Positions 1 through 5,163 of a stretch of 5,163 nt of DNA are shown in pieces. The stretch lies in assembly GCA_029256645.1 (NCBI GenBank), contig JAQSXM010000277.1, positions 1 to 5,163 of the forward strand, in the 5' to 3' direction. Each line of letters starts with the position of its first letter. The first letter of the stretch is position 1. The notes under the pieces were generated by a model that was given only the letters and a program-made list of their open reading frames with translations, made no database searches and was not told where the DNA came from. A program made the translations under genes and the position numbers. This stretch comes from Sporomusa sp. (GTDB lineage: Bacteria > Bacillota_C > Negativicutes > Sporomusales > Sporomusaceae).

Positions 1-433
1 AGGTATGCAGTGTGGTGTCGTGGATTATATTATCAAGCCATTTACATTTCAGCGTTTTAAAAAAGCGCTGAGGAGTTACCAGCAATATTTTGAGAGAATA
101 AGAAACAGCCAGCAACTATGTCAAAAAGATATTGACTGTTTAAAGGGGACATCGCTAAATGAAAATAATCCGAACAGCCTTGACGACTTAAAAGAGAATA
201 TTCCTAAAGGTCTGGATAAAGCAACCTTGGAATTGGTACTTAAGAGCATTAATCTGCAGACCGGATATTTTACTGCAAGTGAGGTATCTAAACTGGTGGG
301 GATCTCACGAGTGACTGTCCGGCGCTATCTGAATTATCTGTATGGTAGTGGCTGGTTAAAGGGAATTCTCTCTTATGGCCCGGTCGGCAGACCATTGCAT
401 AAGTATATTAAGGATGATCCGTTTTCAATATAG
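1..433 (+). CDS. Response regulator, CitB/DcuR (citrate/dicarboxylate) family, 3' part only
   Basis: This is the C-terminal part of a two-component response regulator; the start lies upstream and the reading frame enters at base 2. The first residues, G-V-V-D-Y-I-I-K-P-F, are the end of a CheY-like receiver domain, with the conserved Lys of the K-P-F motif; the phosphorylated Asp is outside the window. A linker of about 60 residues follows, then a helix-turn-helix at bases 272-340 (T-A-S-E-V-S-K-L-V-G-I-S-R-V-T-V-R-R-Y) and a Y-G-P-V-G-R-P-L-H-K-Y tail like the Y-G-x-x-G-R-P-x-H-x-Y ending of the CitB/DpiA/DcuR family. Members of that family pair with CitA/DcuS-type membrane kinases that sense citrate or C4-dicarboxylates and switch on transport and catabolic genes. 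Since an oxalate oxidoreductase cluster lies downstream, a response to oxalate or a related acid is possible, but this is inferred from position. The partner kinase is not visible here. Confidence 0.88.
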   Translation, partial: GMQCGVVDYIIKPFTFQRFKKALRSYQQYFERIRNSQQLCQKDIDCLKGTSLNENNPNSLDDLKENIPKGLDKATLELVLKSINLQTGYFTASEVSKLVGISRVTVRRYLNYLYGSGWLKGILSYGPVGRPLHKYIKDDPFSI

Positions 434-454
434 CAATATACTTTGTTCTGGCAG

Positions 455-502
455 AGATGGTAAACAACTCAGGAAAACCGAGCTGTTTAACCATCTTTTT
501 TT
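455..502 (+). terminator. Rho-independent terminator after the response regulator
   Basis: A long hairpin begins 21 bases after the stop codon. Bases 455-461 (AGATGGT) pair with 490-496, 462-466 (AAACA) with 484-488, 468-470 (CTC) with 480-482, and GG 472-473 with CC 478-479, closing an AAAA tetraloop. That gives about 17 pairs with one mismatch and two single-base bulges. The 3' arm runs straight into a T tract (496-502). This should end the regulator transcript and separate it from the ATPase/oxidoreductase genes. Confidence 0.85.
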
Positions 503-524
503 ATGTTTCTTAGGAGGCAAGCTT

Positions 525-632
525 ATGAATTATATTTACAAAATTATCCTTATTTACCATACAGTATCCAAGCTAAGGCGTGTACTTTATAATTACAACT
601 GTAAGATGTTGCCAAGGAAGACCGCCTTCTAG
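525..632 (+). CDS. Possible 35-residue small ORF in the leader region
   Basis: The ORF starts with ATG seven bases after a perfect AGGAGG (512-517) and ends with TAG at 630-632, 16 bases before the ATPase start. The peptide (M-N-Y-I-Y-K-I-I-L-I-Y-H-T-V-S-K...) has a short hydrophobic, Tyr/Ile-rich N-terminus and a basic C-terminal half with Lys/Arg at intervals. I recognise no family. For it: the ribosome binding site is excellent and well spaced. Against it: the site lies only about ten bases after the terminator T tract, so the mRNA would need read-through or a start site between them. A good -10 box (588-593) also lies inside the ORF, suggesting the region is promoter rather than gene. It could be a leader peptide, a decayed gene remnant or chance. 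Confidence 0.25.
   Translation: MNYIYKIILIYHTVSKLRRVLYNYNCKMLPRKTAF
565..593 (+). promoter_or_regulatory. Candidate sigma-70/SigA-type promoter for the AAA+ ATPase gene
   Basis: TATAAT at 588-593 is a perfect -10 box. Seventeen bases upstream is TATCCA (565-570), matching only three of six positions of TTGACA, so the -35 is poor. Transcription would begin near base 600, leaving a leader of about 50 bases before the ATG at 649. The position, downstream of a terminator and upstream of the next gene, fits a promoter for the ATPase and perhaps for the genes after it. Confidence 0.35.
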
Positions 633-638
633 AGGAGG
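631..638 (+). promoter_or_regulatory. Ribosome binding site that sets the ATPase start
   Basis: AGAGGAGG lies ten bases before the ATG at 649. It supports that ATG over the in-frame ATG at 580, which would add 23 residues unrelated to the family N domain and has no comparable site before it. Confidence 0.7.
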
Positions 639-648
639 ATGCCGGATA

Positions 649-2766
649 ATGGGAAAAACCCTATCCTTTAGAGTAGCAGATGCTATGCCGGAAGATGTTG
701 GTCAGGGATATGTTCGGATTGATAATGCAGAAATGGATACGCTTGAAGTTATTATCGGTGATATTGTAGAGATTCAAGGCCGAAAAACTACCGTGGCCAA
801 AATAGTCCCCTGTTTTAGTCAGTTTAAAGATCAAAATCTAGCTCAGATTGAATCAATCATCAGAGAGAATGCCGGCGTTGGTATTGACGAGCGTATAAGC
901 TTAAAGAAGGCCGCACGTCAGCCGGCGCAGACAGTGATTCTGAGTCCATTGGACGTTACTATAGATTTTAGTGACGCCCAGGATATCAAACACCTAGAAC
1001 GCGTACTAAACGGACTTCCAGTCGTGATTGGTGATCGGGTCAAGGTTAATCTAGCCGGTGCCAGAAGTCAGTACTTCACTGTTATCGGTACTGCGCCCCA
1101 GGGCCCGGTGGTCATTAATACAGGCACAAAACTTAAAGTAACCAAAGCCGACGGCGCAGAAGACCGAAGTTTTAGAGCGTCCTATGAAGATGTAGGCGGC
1201 CTTGACAAAGAACTCCAGCGTGTACGTGAAATGGTAGAGTTACCGCTTAAGTTTCCGGAGATTTTCCGGAAGTTAGGTGTGGATGCTCCCAAGGGAGTTT
1301 TGCTGTATGGCCCGCCGGGGACAGGCAAAACGCTGATGGCAAGGGCCGTTTCCAGTGAAACCAACGCCGCATTTATGCACGTGAATGGACCGGAGATTAT
1401 CAATAAGTTCTATGGTGAAAGTGAAGCACGGCTTAGAGAGATCTTTGAGACAGCCCAAAGGCGGGCACCGGCCATTATCTTTATTGATGAGATTGATGCC
1501 GTTGCACCGAAACGGACTGATGTAATCGGAGATGTTGAAAAACGGGTTGTTGCTCAACTGTTAGCCCTAATGGACGGATTGAAAAACCGGGGTCAGGTTA
1601 TCGTAATCGGCGCTACCAATGTACCTGACATGGTAGATCCGGCGCTCAGGCGTCCAGGACGGTTTGATCGCGAATTATCTATTAATCCGCCCGATAAAGT
1701 CGGAAGATTAAAAATATTAAAAATACATACCCGCTCAATGGCGGTTGATGCTTCGGTTGATTTGGAGAAGCTCTCGCAAATGACCCACGGTTTTGTCGGT
1801 GCTGATATCGCCATTCTCTGTAAGGAAGCCGGCATGAACGCAGTTCGGCGGTTATTACCGCAAATTGATTTTACAGCTGAGATTAGTGAACTAGATTTAG
1901 CAAAACTCAAAATAACTATGGATGATTTTTATGCTGCATTTCGAGAAGTCGAACCCACGGCCACCCGGGAGTTTTTCTCAGAACGCCCTAACATAAAGTG
2001 GGAGCAGGTCGGAGGTATGGCCGAAATAAAAGAAAACCTGCAGGCAATGATTGAGATGCCGCTGCAGCACCCGGAGTTATTTAAAGAATCGCAACACAAT
2101 ATGCCGAAAGGCTTTATGCTGACAGGGCGGCCGGGAACGGGAAAAACACTGATTGTAAAAGCACTTGCCGGTTCCAGTGAAGCGCACTTTATATCGGTAG
2201 ATGCCGCAACCCTTAATTCCCGCTGGTTTGGTGAAGCCGAGAAAGGCCTGCGGCTGATTTTTAAACGGGCCAAACAGATTGCCCCCTGTATTCTATTCTT
2301 CGATGAAATAGACGCTTTGGCGCCTGTACGCGCGGTAACAGACCGAAATGGCACTGACCGGTTGGTAAGTCAGCTGCTCCTGGAACTGGACAGTTTAATG
2401 GACAGCTCCAACGTAATTGTTATCGCAGCGACCAATCGGCCTGATATGGTAGACCCGGCCCTTATGCGGCCAGGTAGATTTGACTTCATCGTAGAATTGC
2501 CATTGCCCGGGAAAGCGGAGCGCCTGGAAATATTCAGAATTCACACCGCGAAAATGATACTGGCTGAGGATATTGACTTTACTGGTCTGACGCAAGCCAC
2601 TGAGGGTGCGGCAGGCTCTGATATTGAGGCTATCTGTAAACACGCATCGTTGTCAGCTATGAAACGCTATGTTAGTCAATCGCAGGGTTTAGCTACAAAG
2701 TCTGGTGCCTATAAGGTACTCAGCGAGGATTTTAGCTCTGGTCTGCGACAAGTATTAAAAAAATAG
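649..2766 (+). CDS. CDC48/p97/VAT-type tandem AAA+ ATPase
   Basis: A 705-residue ATP-driven unfoldase of the CDC48/p97/VAT group, presumably a cytoplasmic hexamer that threads proteins through its pore. The start at 649 places the N domain at once: residues 5-50 (F-R-V-A-D-A-M-P-E-D-V-G...) match the double-psi barrel, followed by a second barrel to about 175. Module D1 has Walker A G-P-P-G-T-G-K-T (221-228), Walker B I-I-F-I-D-E (D280, E281), pore loop K-F-Y-G-E-S-E and arginine fingers R335/R338. Module D2 has Walker A G-R-P-G-T-G-K-T (493-500), pore loop R-W-F-G-E-A-E, Walker B D552/E553 and R607/R610. Both modules therefore look ATP-competent, with aromatic pore residues. The Arg at 494 replaces the usual Pro. 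Length is typical of archaeal VAT, shorter than p97 (about 800), and there is no p97-like C-terminal tail. Its target is unknown; a link to the oxidoreductase downstream is inferred from position. Confidence 0.93.
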   Translation: MGKTLSFRVADAMPEDVGQGYVRIDNAEMDTLEVIIGDIVEIQGRKTTVAKIVPCFSQFKDQNLAQIESIIRENAGVGIDERISLKKAARQPAQTVILSPLDVTIDFSDAQDIKHLERVLNGLPVVIGDRVKVNLAGARSQYFTVIGTAPQGPVVINTGTKLKVTKADGAEDRSFRASYEDVGGLDKELQRVREMVELPLKFPEIFRKLGVDAPKGVLLYGPPGTGKTLMARAVSSETNAAFMHVNGPEIINKFYGESEARLREIFETAQRRAPAIIFIDEIDAVAPKRTDVIGDVEKRVVAQLLALMDGLKNRGQVIVIGATNVPDMVDPALRRPGRFDRELSINPPDKVGRLKILKIHTRSMAVDASVDLEKLSQMTHGFVGADIAILCKEAGMNAVRRLLPQIDFTAEISELDLAKLKITMDDFYAAFREVEPTATREFFSERPNIKWEQVGGMAEIKENLQAMIEMPLQHPELFKESQHNMPKGFMLTGRPGTGKTLIVKALAGSSEAHFISVDAATLNSRWFGEAEKGLRLIFKRAKQIAPCILFFDEIDALAPVRAVTDRNGTDRLVSQLLLELDSLMDSSNVIVIAATNRPDMVDPALMRPGRFDFIVELPLPGKAERLEIFRIHTAKMILAEDIDFTGLTQATEGAAGSDIEAICKHASLSAMKRYVSQSQGLATKSGAYKVLSEDFSSGLRQVLKK

Positions 2767-2864
2767 TGGCGTTATGCCACAACGGGGGTGAGTATCAAAT
2801 TTACGTTAGAAGGGTTCTGACGGTCACCTGTTGTCAATTTCAAGTATAAAAAGGGGGAAAGAAA
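2767..2864 (+). other. 98-base gap between the ATPase and the oxidoreductase genes
   Basis: There is no convincing terminator or promoter. A short hairpin, GTGGC-GTTAT-GCCAC (2766-2780), starts at the last base of the ATPase stop codon but has no T tract after it. A nine-base palindrome, TGACGGTCA (2818-2826), could be part of an operator but is short enough to be chance. TTGTCA (2831-2836) resembles a -35 box but has no -10 at the right spacing; TATAAA (2845-2850) is too close to it and to the start codon. The gamma ribosome binding site, AAGGGGG (2851-2857), ends seven bases before the ATG and is weaker than those of delta, alpha and beta. Co-transcription from the ATPase gene is possible. 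Confidence 0.5.
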
Positions 2865-3557
2865 ATGACACTGGCAGTTGCTGTTGATGCCAAGATGCAG
2901 GAAGTTACTGTATGGACTCGGGGTGTAACCCGGGCCAAAGAAGCTCGCGACACAGCTACCCTGCTCGCCAAAGCAGGTAGCCTCGAAGGAAAGTATAATC
3001 AATCCTTCGACAACTATGTGGATCTGCCTGACCGTATCAATGTTCCGGTTAAGAGCTATGCTCGTATCAGTTCTGAGCCTATCGAAACTTATTATGAATA
3101 TGAAAACTACCGCCCTGACATTGTTGTAATTGATGAAGAAACTATCGTTAAAGGCAATGATGTCCTTAAAGGCTGCAAGGATGCCTGCGTTGTTGTCATC
3201 AATACCAAACGTGATGTAAATAAGCTAATTAAGTACCTTTCACCAAGAGAAAATGTAGTTAAGGTAAAAGCGGTTGCCGCTATTGCTGCCGACGATCTTG
3301 GCGCAGGTTTATTCCACACCTTTGATGGTACTGAAGGTTGTATTGATGATACCAAGATAGGTGCCGGTGTAGGCGCTGCTATGGCTGCTGCGGTTGCAAA
3401 AGCCAGTGGGATTGTTAAGCTGGAATCCCTGTTAAAAGTTGCAGAAAACAAAGATGCTGTGCAAAAGGGATGGGACACTGTAGTTATATTGCCTATTTGC
3501 AATGGCGAAGCCGGTTGTCCTACAAATCCCAGCCGACTAGAACTTGAATGGAAATAA
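2865..3557 (+). CDS. 2-oxoacid:ferredoxin oxidoreductase gamma subunit, probably oxalate oxidoreductase
   Basis: A 230-residue gamma subunit of the pyruvate:ferredoxin oxidoreductase superfamily, a soluble part of the complex that helps hold the catalytic subunits together. Family features are the L-L-A-K-A-G-S-L-E-G-K-Y stretch (33-44), P-V-K-S-Y-A-R-I-S-S-E-P-I (61-73, like the P-V-R-A-F-x-R-I-S family segment) and P-D-I-V-V-I-D (84-90). The C-terminal half (from about 120) is Ala/Gly-rich, including G-A-G-V-G-A-A-M-A-A-A. The usual N-terminal G-R-G-G-Q-G motif is replaced by T-R-G-V-T-R (18-23), a departure that fits an enzyme not using CoA. In M. thermoacetica, as I recall, gamma and delta are one fused polypeptide; here they are separate genes 30 bases apart. 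Membership of the superfamily is firm; the oxalate assignment rests mainly on the alpha subunit. Confidence 0.88.
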   Translation: MTLAVAVDAKMQEVTVWTRGVTRAKEARDTATLLAKAGSLEGKYNQSFDNYVDLPDRINVPVKSYARISSEPIETYYEYENYRPDIVVIDEETIVKGNDVLKGCKDACVVVINTKRDVNKLIKYLSPRENVVKVKAVAAIAADDLGAGLFHTFDGTEGCIDDTKIGAGVGAAMAAAVAKASGIVKLESLLKVAENKDAVQKGWDTVVILPICNGEAGCPTNPSRLELEWK

Positions 3558-3573
3558 TCAGTTGGTAAAATTC

Positions 3574-3582
3574 AAGGAGGTG
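3574..3582 (+). promoter_or_regulatory. Strong ribosome binding site of the delta gene
   Basis: AAGGAGGTG is near-perfectly complementary to the 3' end of 16S rRNA and ends five bases before the ATG at 3588. It shows that delta is independently initiated and is not the tail of a broken gamma-delta fusion. Confidence 0.8.
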
Positions 3583-3587
3583 TAAAT

Positions 3588-3878
3588 ATGGCAAAGGTTT
3601 ATAAACAAGTGCCATTTGCTGCTATAATTCCTTCTCCCCAGACCGAGAATGAAGGTATGATTACCGGTAACTGGCGGTTTCTTCGTCCAGTAGTTGACAA
3701 GGGTCAATGTACTGAGTGTAAAACCTGTTACATTTATTGCCCGGATGCTTGCGTTAATTTTGCCAAGGACGACGGAGTCAGCTTCAACCTTAAGTATTGT
3801 AAGGGTTGCGGTATCTGCAGCAACGTCTGCCCGGTTGGGGCAATAAGTCGTGTGCCTGAACTTGATTTTGATGAATAA
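3588..3878 (+). CDS. 2-oxoacid:ferredoxin oxidoreductase delta subunit (two 4Fe-4S clusters)
   Basis: A 96-residue ferredoxin-like subunit that passes electrons from the thiamine pyrophosphate site towards external ferredoxin. Two classic 4Fe-4S motifs are visible: C41-x2-C44-x2-C47-x3-C51-P and C71-x2-C74-x2-C77-x3-C81-P, so all eight ligands of a bacterial 2[4Fe-4S] domain are present. An extra Cys55 follows the first motif. The N-terminal 40 residues, including G-N-W-R-F-L-R-P-V-V-D, match the segment that precedes the clusters in PFOR/VOR delta subunits. Length is normal for a stand-alone delta (about 85-105 residues). It has its own strong ribosome binding site, and the alpha start follows 12 bases after its stop codon, implying coupled translation within the operon. 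Confidence 0.93.
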   Translation: MAKVYKQVPFAAIIPSPQTENEGMITGNWRFLRPVVDKGQCTECKTCYIYCPDACVNFAKDDGVSFNLKYCKGCGICSNVCPVGAISRVPELDFDE

Positions 3879-3882
3879 GGAG
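3877..3882 (+). promoter_or_regulatory. Ribosome binding site that sets the alpha subunit start at 3891
   Basis: AAGGAG, overlapping the end of the delta stop codon, lies eight bases before the ATG at 3891. The in-frame GTG at 3882 overlaps this site and cannot be served by it, so the protein begins M-P-I-K-K-K. This start also puts key active-site residues at the numbers I recall for M. thermoacetica OOR (Arg31, Arg109). Confidence 0.8.
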
Positions 3883-3890
3883 TGAATAAG

Positions 3891-5135
3891 ATGCCAATTA
3901 AGAAAAAAGGTACAGGTTTAACTGCGGTTGCAGATGCTTGGCAGCTTGCGGATATTGATGTTTCAGCATCCTATCCTATTCGCCCGTATACTGCGGTTAT
4001 GGCTGAACTGGCAAAACGGATTGCTAATGGCACCATGCAATGCGAAATGGTTCATGGTGAAGGCGAACATGCGCAGTTTAGTATTGCTCACGGTGCTTCC
4101 ATGGCGGGTGCCCGTGCTACTACAGGGACTTCCGGTGTAGGTGTTACCTACGCATTTGAAACTTATTCACCAATTGCCGGCAGCCGGTGCCCAATCCAGG
4201 CCCTAATTGGTGACCGTACTCTTGATCCCCCCGGAGATTTCGGTTCTGAGCACACTGACTGCCTGACCCTCCGCGATAATGGCTGGATTTATGGCTGGGC
4301 TCAAGACGCTCAGGAATCCTTAGATAATAGCTTGATTTACTTCCGGATTGGTGAAGATCCTGAAATCATGCTGCCACAAATCGTGGCCATGGATGGTTAT
4401 TTTGTTACCCATATTGCTCAGGATTATATAATGCCGGATCAAGAGCAGGTTGACAAATTCCTGCCTAAGTTTACTCCGAAATTCCGGCTTGATGTCAATA
4501 ACCCTGTTATCATGGGACCGCAGATCGAACCGGAAATGGGACCTCCGCTTGAATGGGACCGTCACATTGTCATGAATAAGGTTAGAGAAAAAATTGTTCA
4601 GGTAACTGAAGAGTTTGCACAAGTATTCGGTCGTAAGTATGCTCCGTTTGTTGAAGAGTATATGACTGAAGATGCTGATATGGTATTTGTTCTGATGGGT
4701 GCTCATGCGGTTACCTGCCGCAGTGCGATCAAATATCTCCGTGAAGCTGGCTATAAGATTGGTTTGTGCAGATTGCGCTGGGTTCGTCCATTCCCGGATG
4801 AAGCACTTGCTAAAATTCTGCCGAAATTTAAAGTTGCTGGCGTTATTGACACCGGTACATCTTATGGCGCTCCTTGCGGCGGCGGCGTTCTCTCGAACGA
4901 GGTTAAAGCTGCTATGTCCGAAGTTGCGGGCAAACCGATGATTCAAAGCTTTACCTCCGGTTTGGGCGGCGAGACTATTACTCATGAAGAGTTCTTTGCT
5001 ATGGCCGAAATGATGAAGCAAACCCTGCAGGCCGGCAAGGTTATTCAAAGCGGCACTTGGGTTAACTTCAATGATTATCATGAAGGCGCTTCTCAGGTCA
5101 ATGCTGCTAAAAATGAAGCTGCCCCCAGTAAATAA
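3891..5135 (+). CDS. Oxalate oxidoreductase alpha subunit
   Basis: A 414-residue alpha subunit (domains I and II) of a thiamine-pyrophosphate oxidoreductase, probably the one that oxidises oxalate to two CO2 while reducing ferredoxin, without CoA. The family core is clear: S-Y-P-I-R-P-Y-T (27-34), G-E-G-E-H-A (56-61, where E59 aligns with the PFOR Glu near the cofactor pyrimidine), G-A-S-M-A-G-A-R (68-75), and the transketolase-C-like domain II from about 265 (V-F-V-L-M-G-A-H-A, then L-R-W-V-R-P-F-P). The residues specific to OOR, as I recall the M. thermoacetica structures, are Arg31 in place of the PFOR Thr, and Arg109, Asp112 and Phe117 in the D-R-T-L-D-P-P-G-D-F switch loop. All are present at the same numbers. 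PFOR usually has a different loop here. A pyruvate or 2-oxoglutarate enzyme is therefore unlikely; another small 2-oxoacid remains possible. The gene sits between delta and a beta start. Confidence 0.9.
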   Translation: MPIKKKGTGLTAVADAWQLADIDVSASYPIRPYTAVMAELAKRIANGTMQCEMVHGEGEHAQFSIAHGASMAGARATTGTSGVGVTYAFETYSPIAGSRCPIQALIGDRTLDPPGDFGSEHTDCLTLRDNGWIYGWAQDAQESLDNSLIYFRIGEDPEIMLPQIVAMDGYFVTHIAQDYIMPDQEQVDKFLPKFTPKFRLDVNNPVIMGPQIEPEMGPPLEWDRHIVMNKVREKIVQVTEEFAQVFGRKYAPFVEEYMTEDADMVFVLMGAHAVTCRSAIKYLREAGYKIGLCRLRWVRPFPDEALAKILPKFKVAGVIDTGTSYGAPCGGGVLSNEVKAAMSEVAGKPMIQSFTSGLGGETITHEEFFAMAEMMKQTLQAGKVIQSGTWVNFNDYHEGASQVNAAKNEAAPSK

Positions 5136-5136
5136 T

Positions 5137-5145
5137 AAGGAGGAG
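5137..5145 (+). promoter_or_regulatory. Ribosome binding site of the next gene (beta)
   Basis: AAGGAGGAG begins two bases after the alpha stop codon and ends six bases before the ATG at 5152, which supports a real gene running off the window. Confidence 0.75.
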
Positions 5146-5151
5146 TAAACG

Positions 5152-5163
5152 ATGGCAGTTGCT
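5152..5163 (+). CDS. Start of the next gene, expected oxidoreductase beta subunit
   Basis: Only ATG and three codons (M-A-V-A) are inside the window. The product cannot be read from these. The gene follows alpha by 16 bases with a strong ribosome binding site. The complex needs a beta subunit to bind thiamine pyrophosphate and the proximal 4Fe-4S cluster, and the gamma-delta-alpha-beta order is common in this superfamily. The beta call is therefore inference from context. Confidence 0.6.

Noticed and set aside
375..524. In-frame upstream extension of the small ORF starting at 375
   Set aside because: It overlaps the conserved C-terminal coding region of the response regulator in another frame and spans the terminator hairpin; only the part from the ATG at 525 has a ribosome binding site.
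580..648. Longer ATPase start at ATG 580
   Set aside because: The added 23 residues do not resemble the family N domain, there is no ribosome binding site, and the region overlaps a likely -10 box.
1182..2643. Several - strand open frames (73-141 codons) inside the ATPase gene
   Set aside because: They are antisense shadows of the conserved AAA+ modules, overlap one another in different frames and show no family features.
2766..2780. Hairpin GTGGC-GTTAT-GCCAC after the ATPase as a terminator
   Set aside because: The stem is only five base pairs and is followed by ACAACGGGGG rather than a T tract.
2831..2850. TTGTCA and TATAAA as a promoter for the gamma gene
   Set aside because: The spacing is only eight bases, and a start point from TATAAA would fall inside or after the ribosome binding site.
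3107..3502. 131-codon - strand open frame inside the gamma gene
   Set aside because: Its Ala-rich sequence mirrors the Ala/Gly-rich codons of the gamma subunit on the other strand.
3882..3890. GTG start at 3882 for the alpha subunit
   Set aside because: It overlaps the Shine-Dalgarno that serves the ATG at 3891, which also gives the family residue numbering.
4320..5081. 253-codon open frame on the - strand inside the alpha gene
   Set aside because: It lies opposite a strongly conserved enzyme gene, resembles no family I recognise, and is explained by the codon bias of the + strand gene.

Overview
The window reads like the chromosome of an anaerobic Gram-positive-type bacterium (Bacillota), most likely an acetogen or a relative in the Moorella or Sporomusaceae sphere. 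The reasons are strong AGGAGG-type ribosome binding sites before nearly every gene, moderate GC content, a CitB/DcuR-type response regulator and, above all, a set of genes that fits oxalate oxidoreductase (OOR), an enzyme characterised in Moorella thermoacetica. The genus is an inference; no rRNA or other taxonomic marker is present.

Layout, all on the + strand. Bases 1-433 are the 3' end of a two-component response regulator of the citrate/C4-dicarboxylate family. It is followed by a strong intrinsic terminator (455-502). Bases 503-648 form a leader region with a doubtful 35-codon ORF (525-632) and a possible promoter whose -10 box is a perfect TATAAT (588-593). Bases 649-2766 encode a 705-residue CDC48/p97/VAT-type ATPase with an N domain and two AAA+ modules. 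After a 98-base gap come the gamma (2865-3557), delta (3588-3878) and alpha (3891-5135) subunits of a thiamine-pyrophosphate 2-oxoacid:ferredoxin oxidoreductase. The first four codons of what should be the beta subunit begin at 5152 and run off the window.

The alpha subunit decides the substrate call. With the ATG at 3891 as residue 1, it has Arg31 in a Y-P-I-R-P-Y motif, Arg109, Asp112 and Phe117. As I recall the M. thermoacetica OOR structures, these are the residues and numbers of the oxalate-binding site and its mobile 'switch loop'. Pyruvate enzymes instead have Thr at position 31. The gamma subunit lacks the usual G-R-G-G-Q-G motif, which fits an enzyme that does not use coenzyme A.

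Working model: the cluster splits oxalate into two CO2 and feeds two electrons to ferredoxin. Alpha and beta would hold the thiamine pyrophosphate site, delta carries two 4Fe-4S clusters, and gamma completes the complex. The upstream dicarboxylate-type regulator may sense oxalate or a related acid. The AAA+ unfoldase has no obvious metabolic role and may help assemble, remodel or turn over a protein complex; this is inference from position only. I see no CRISPR array, mobile element, tRNA or rRNA.
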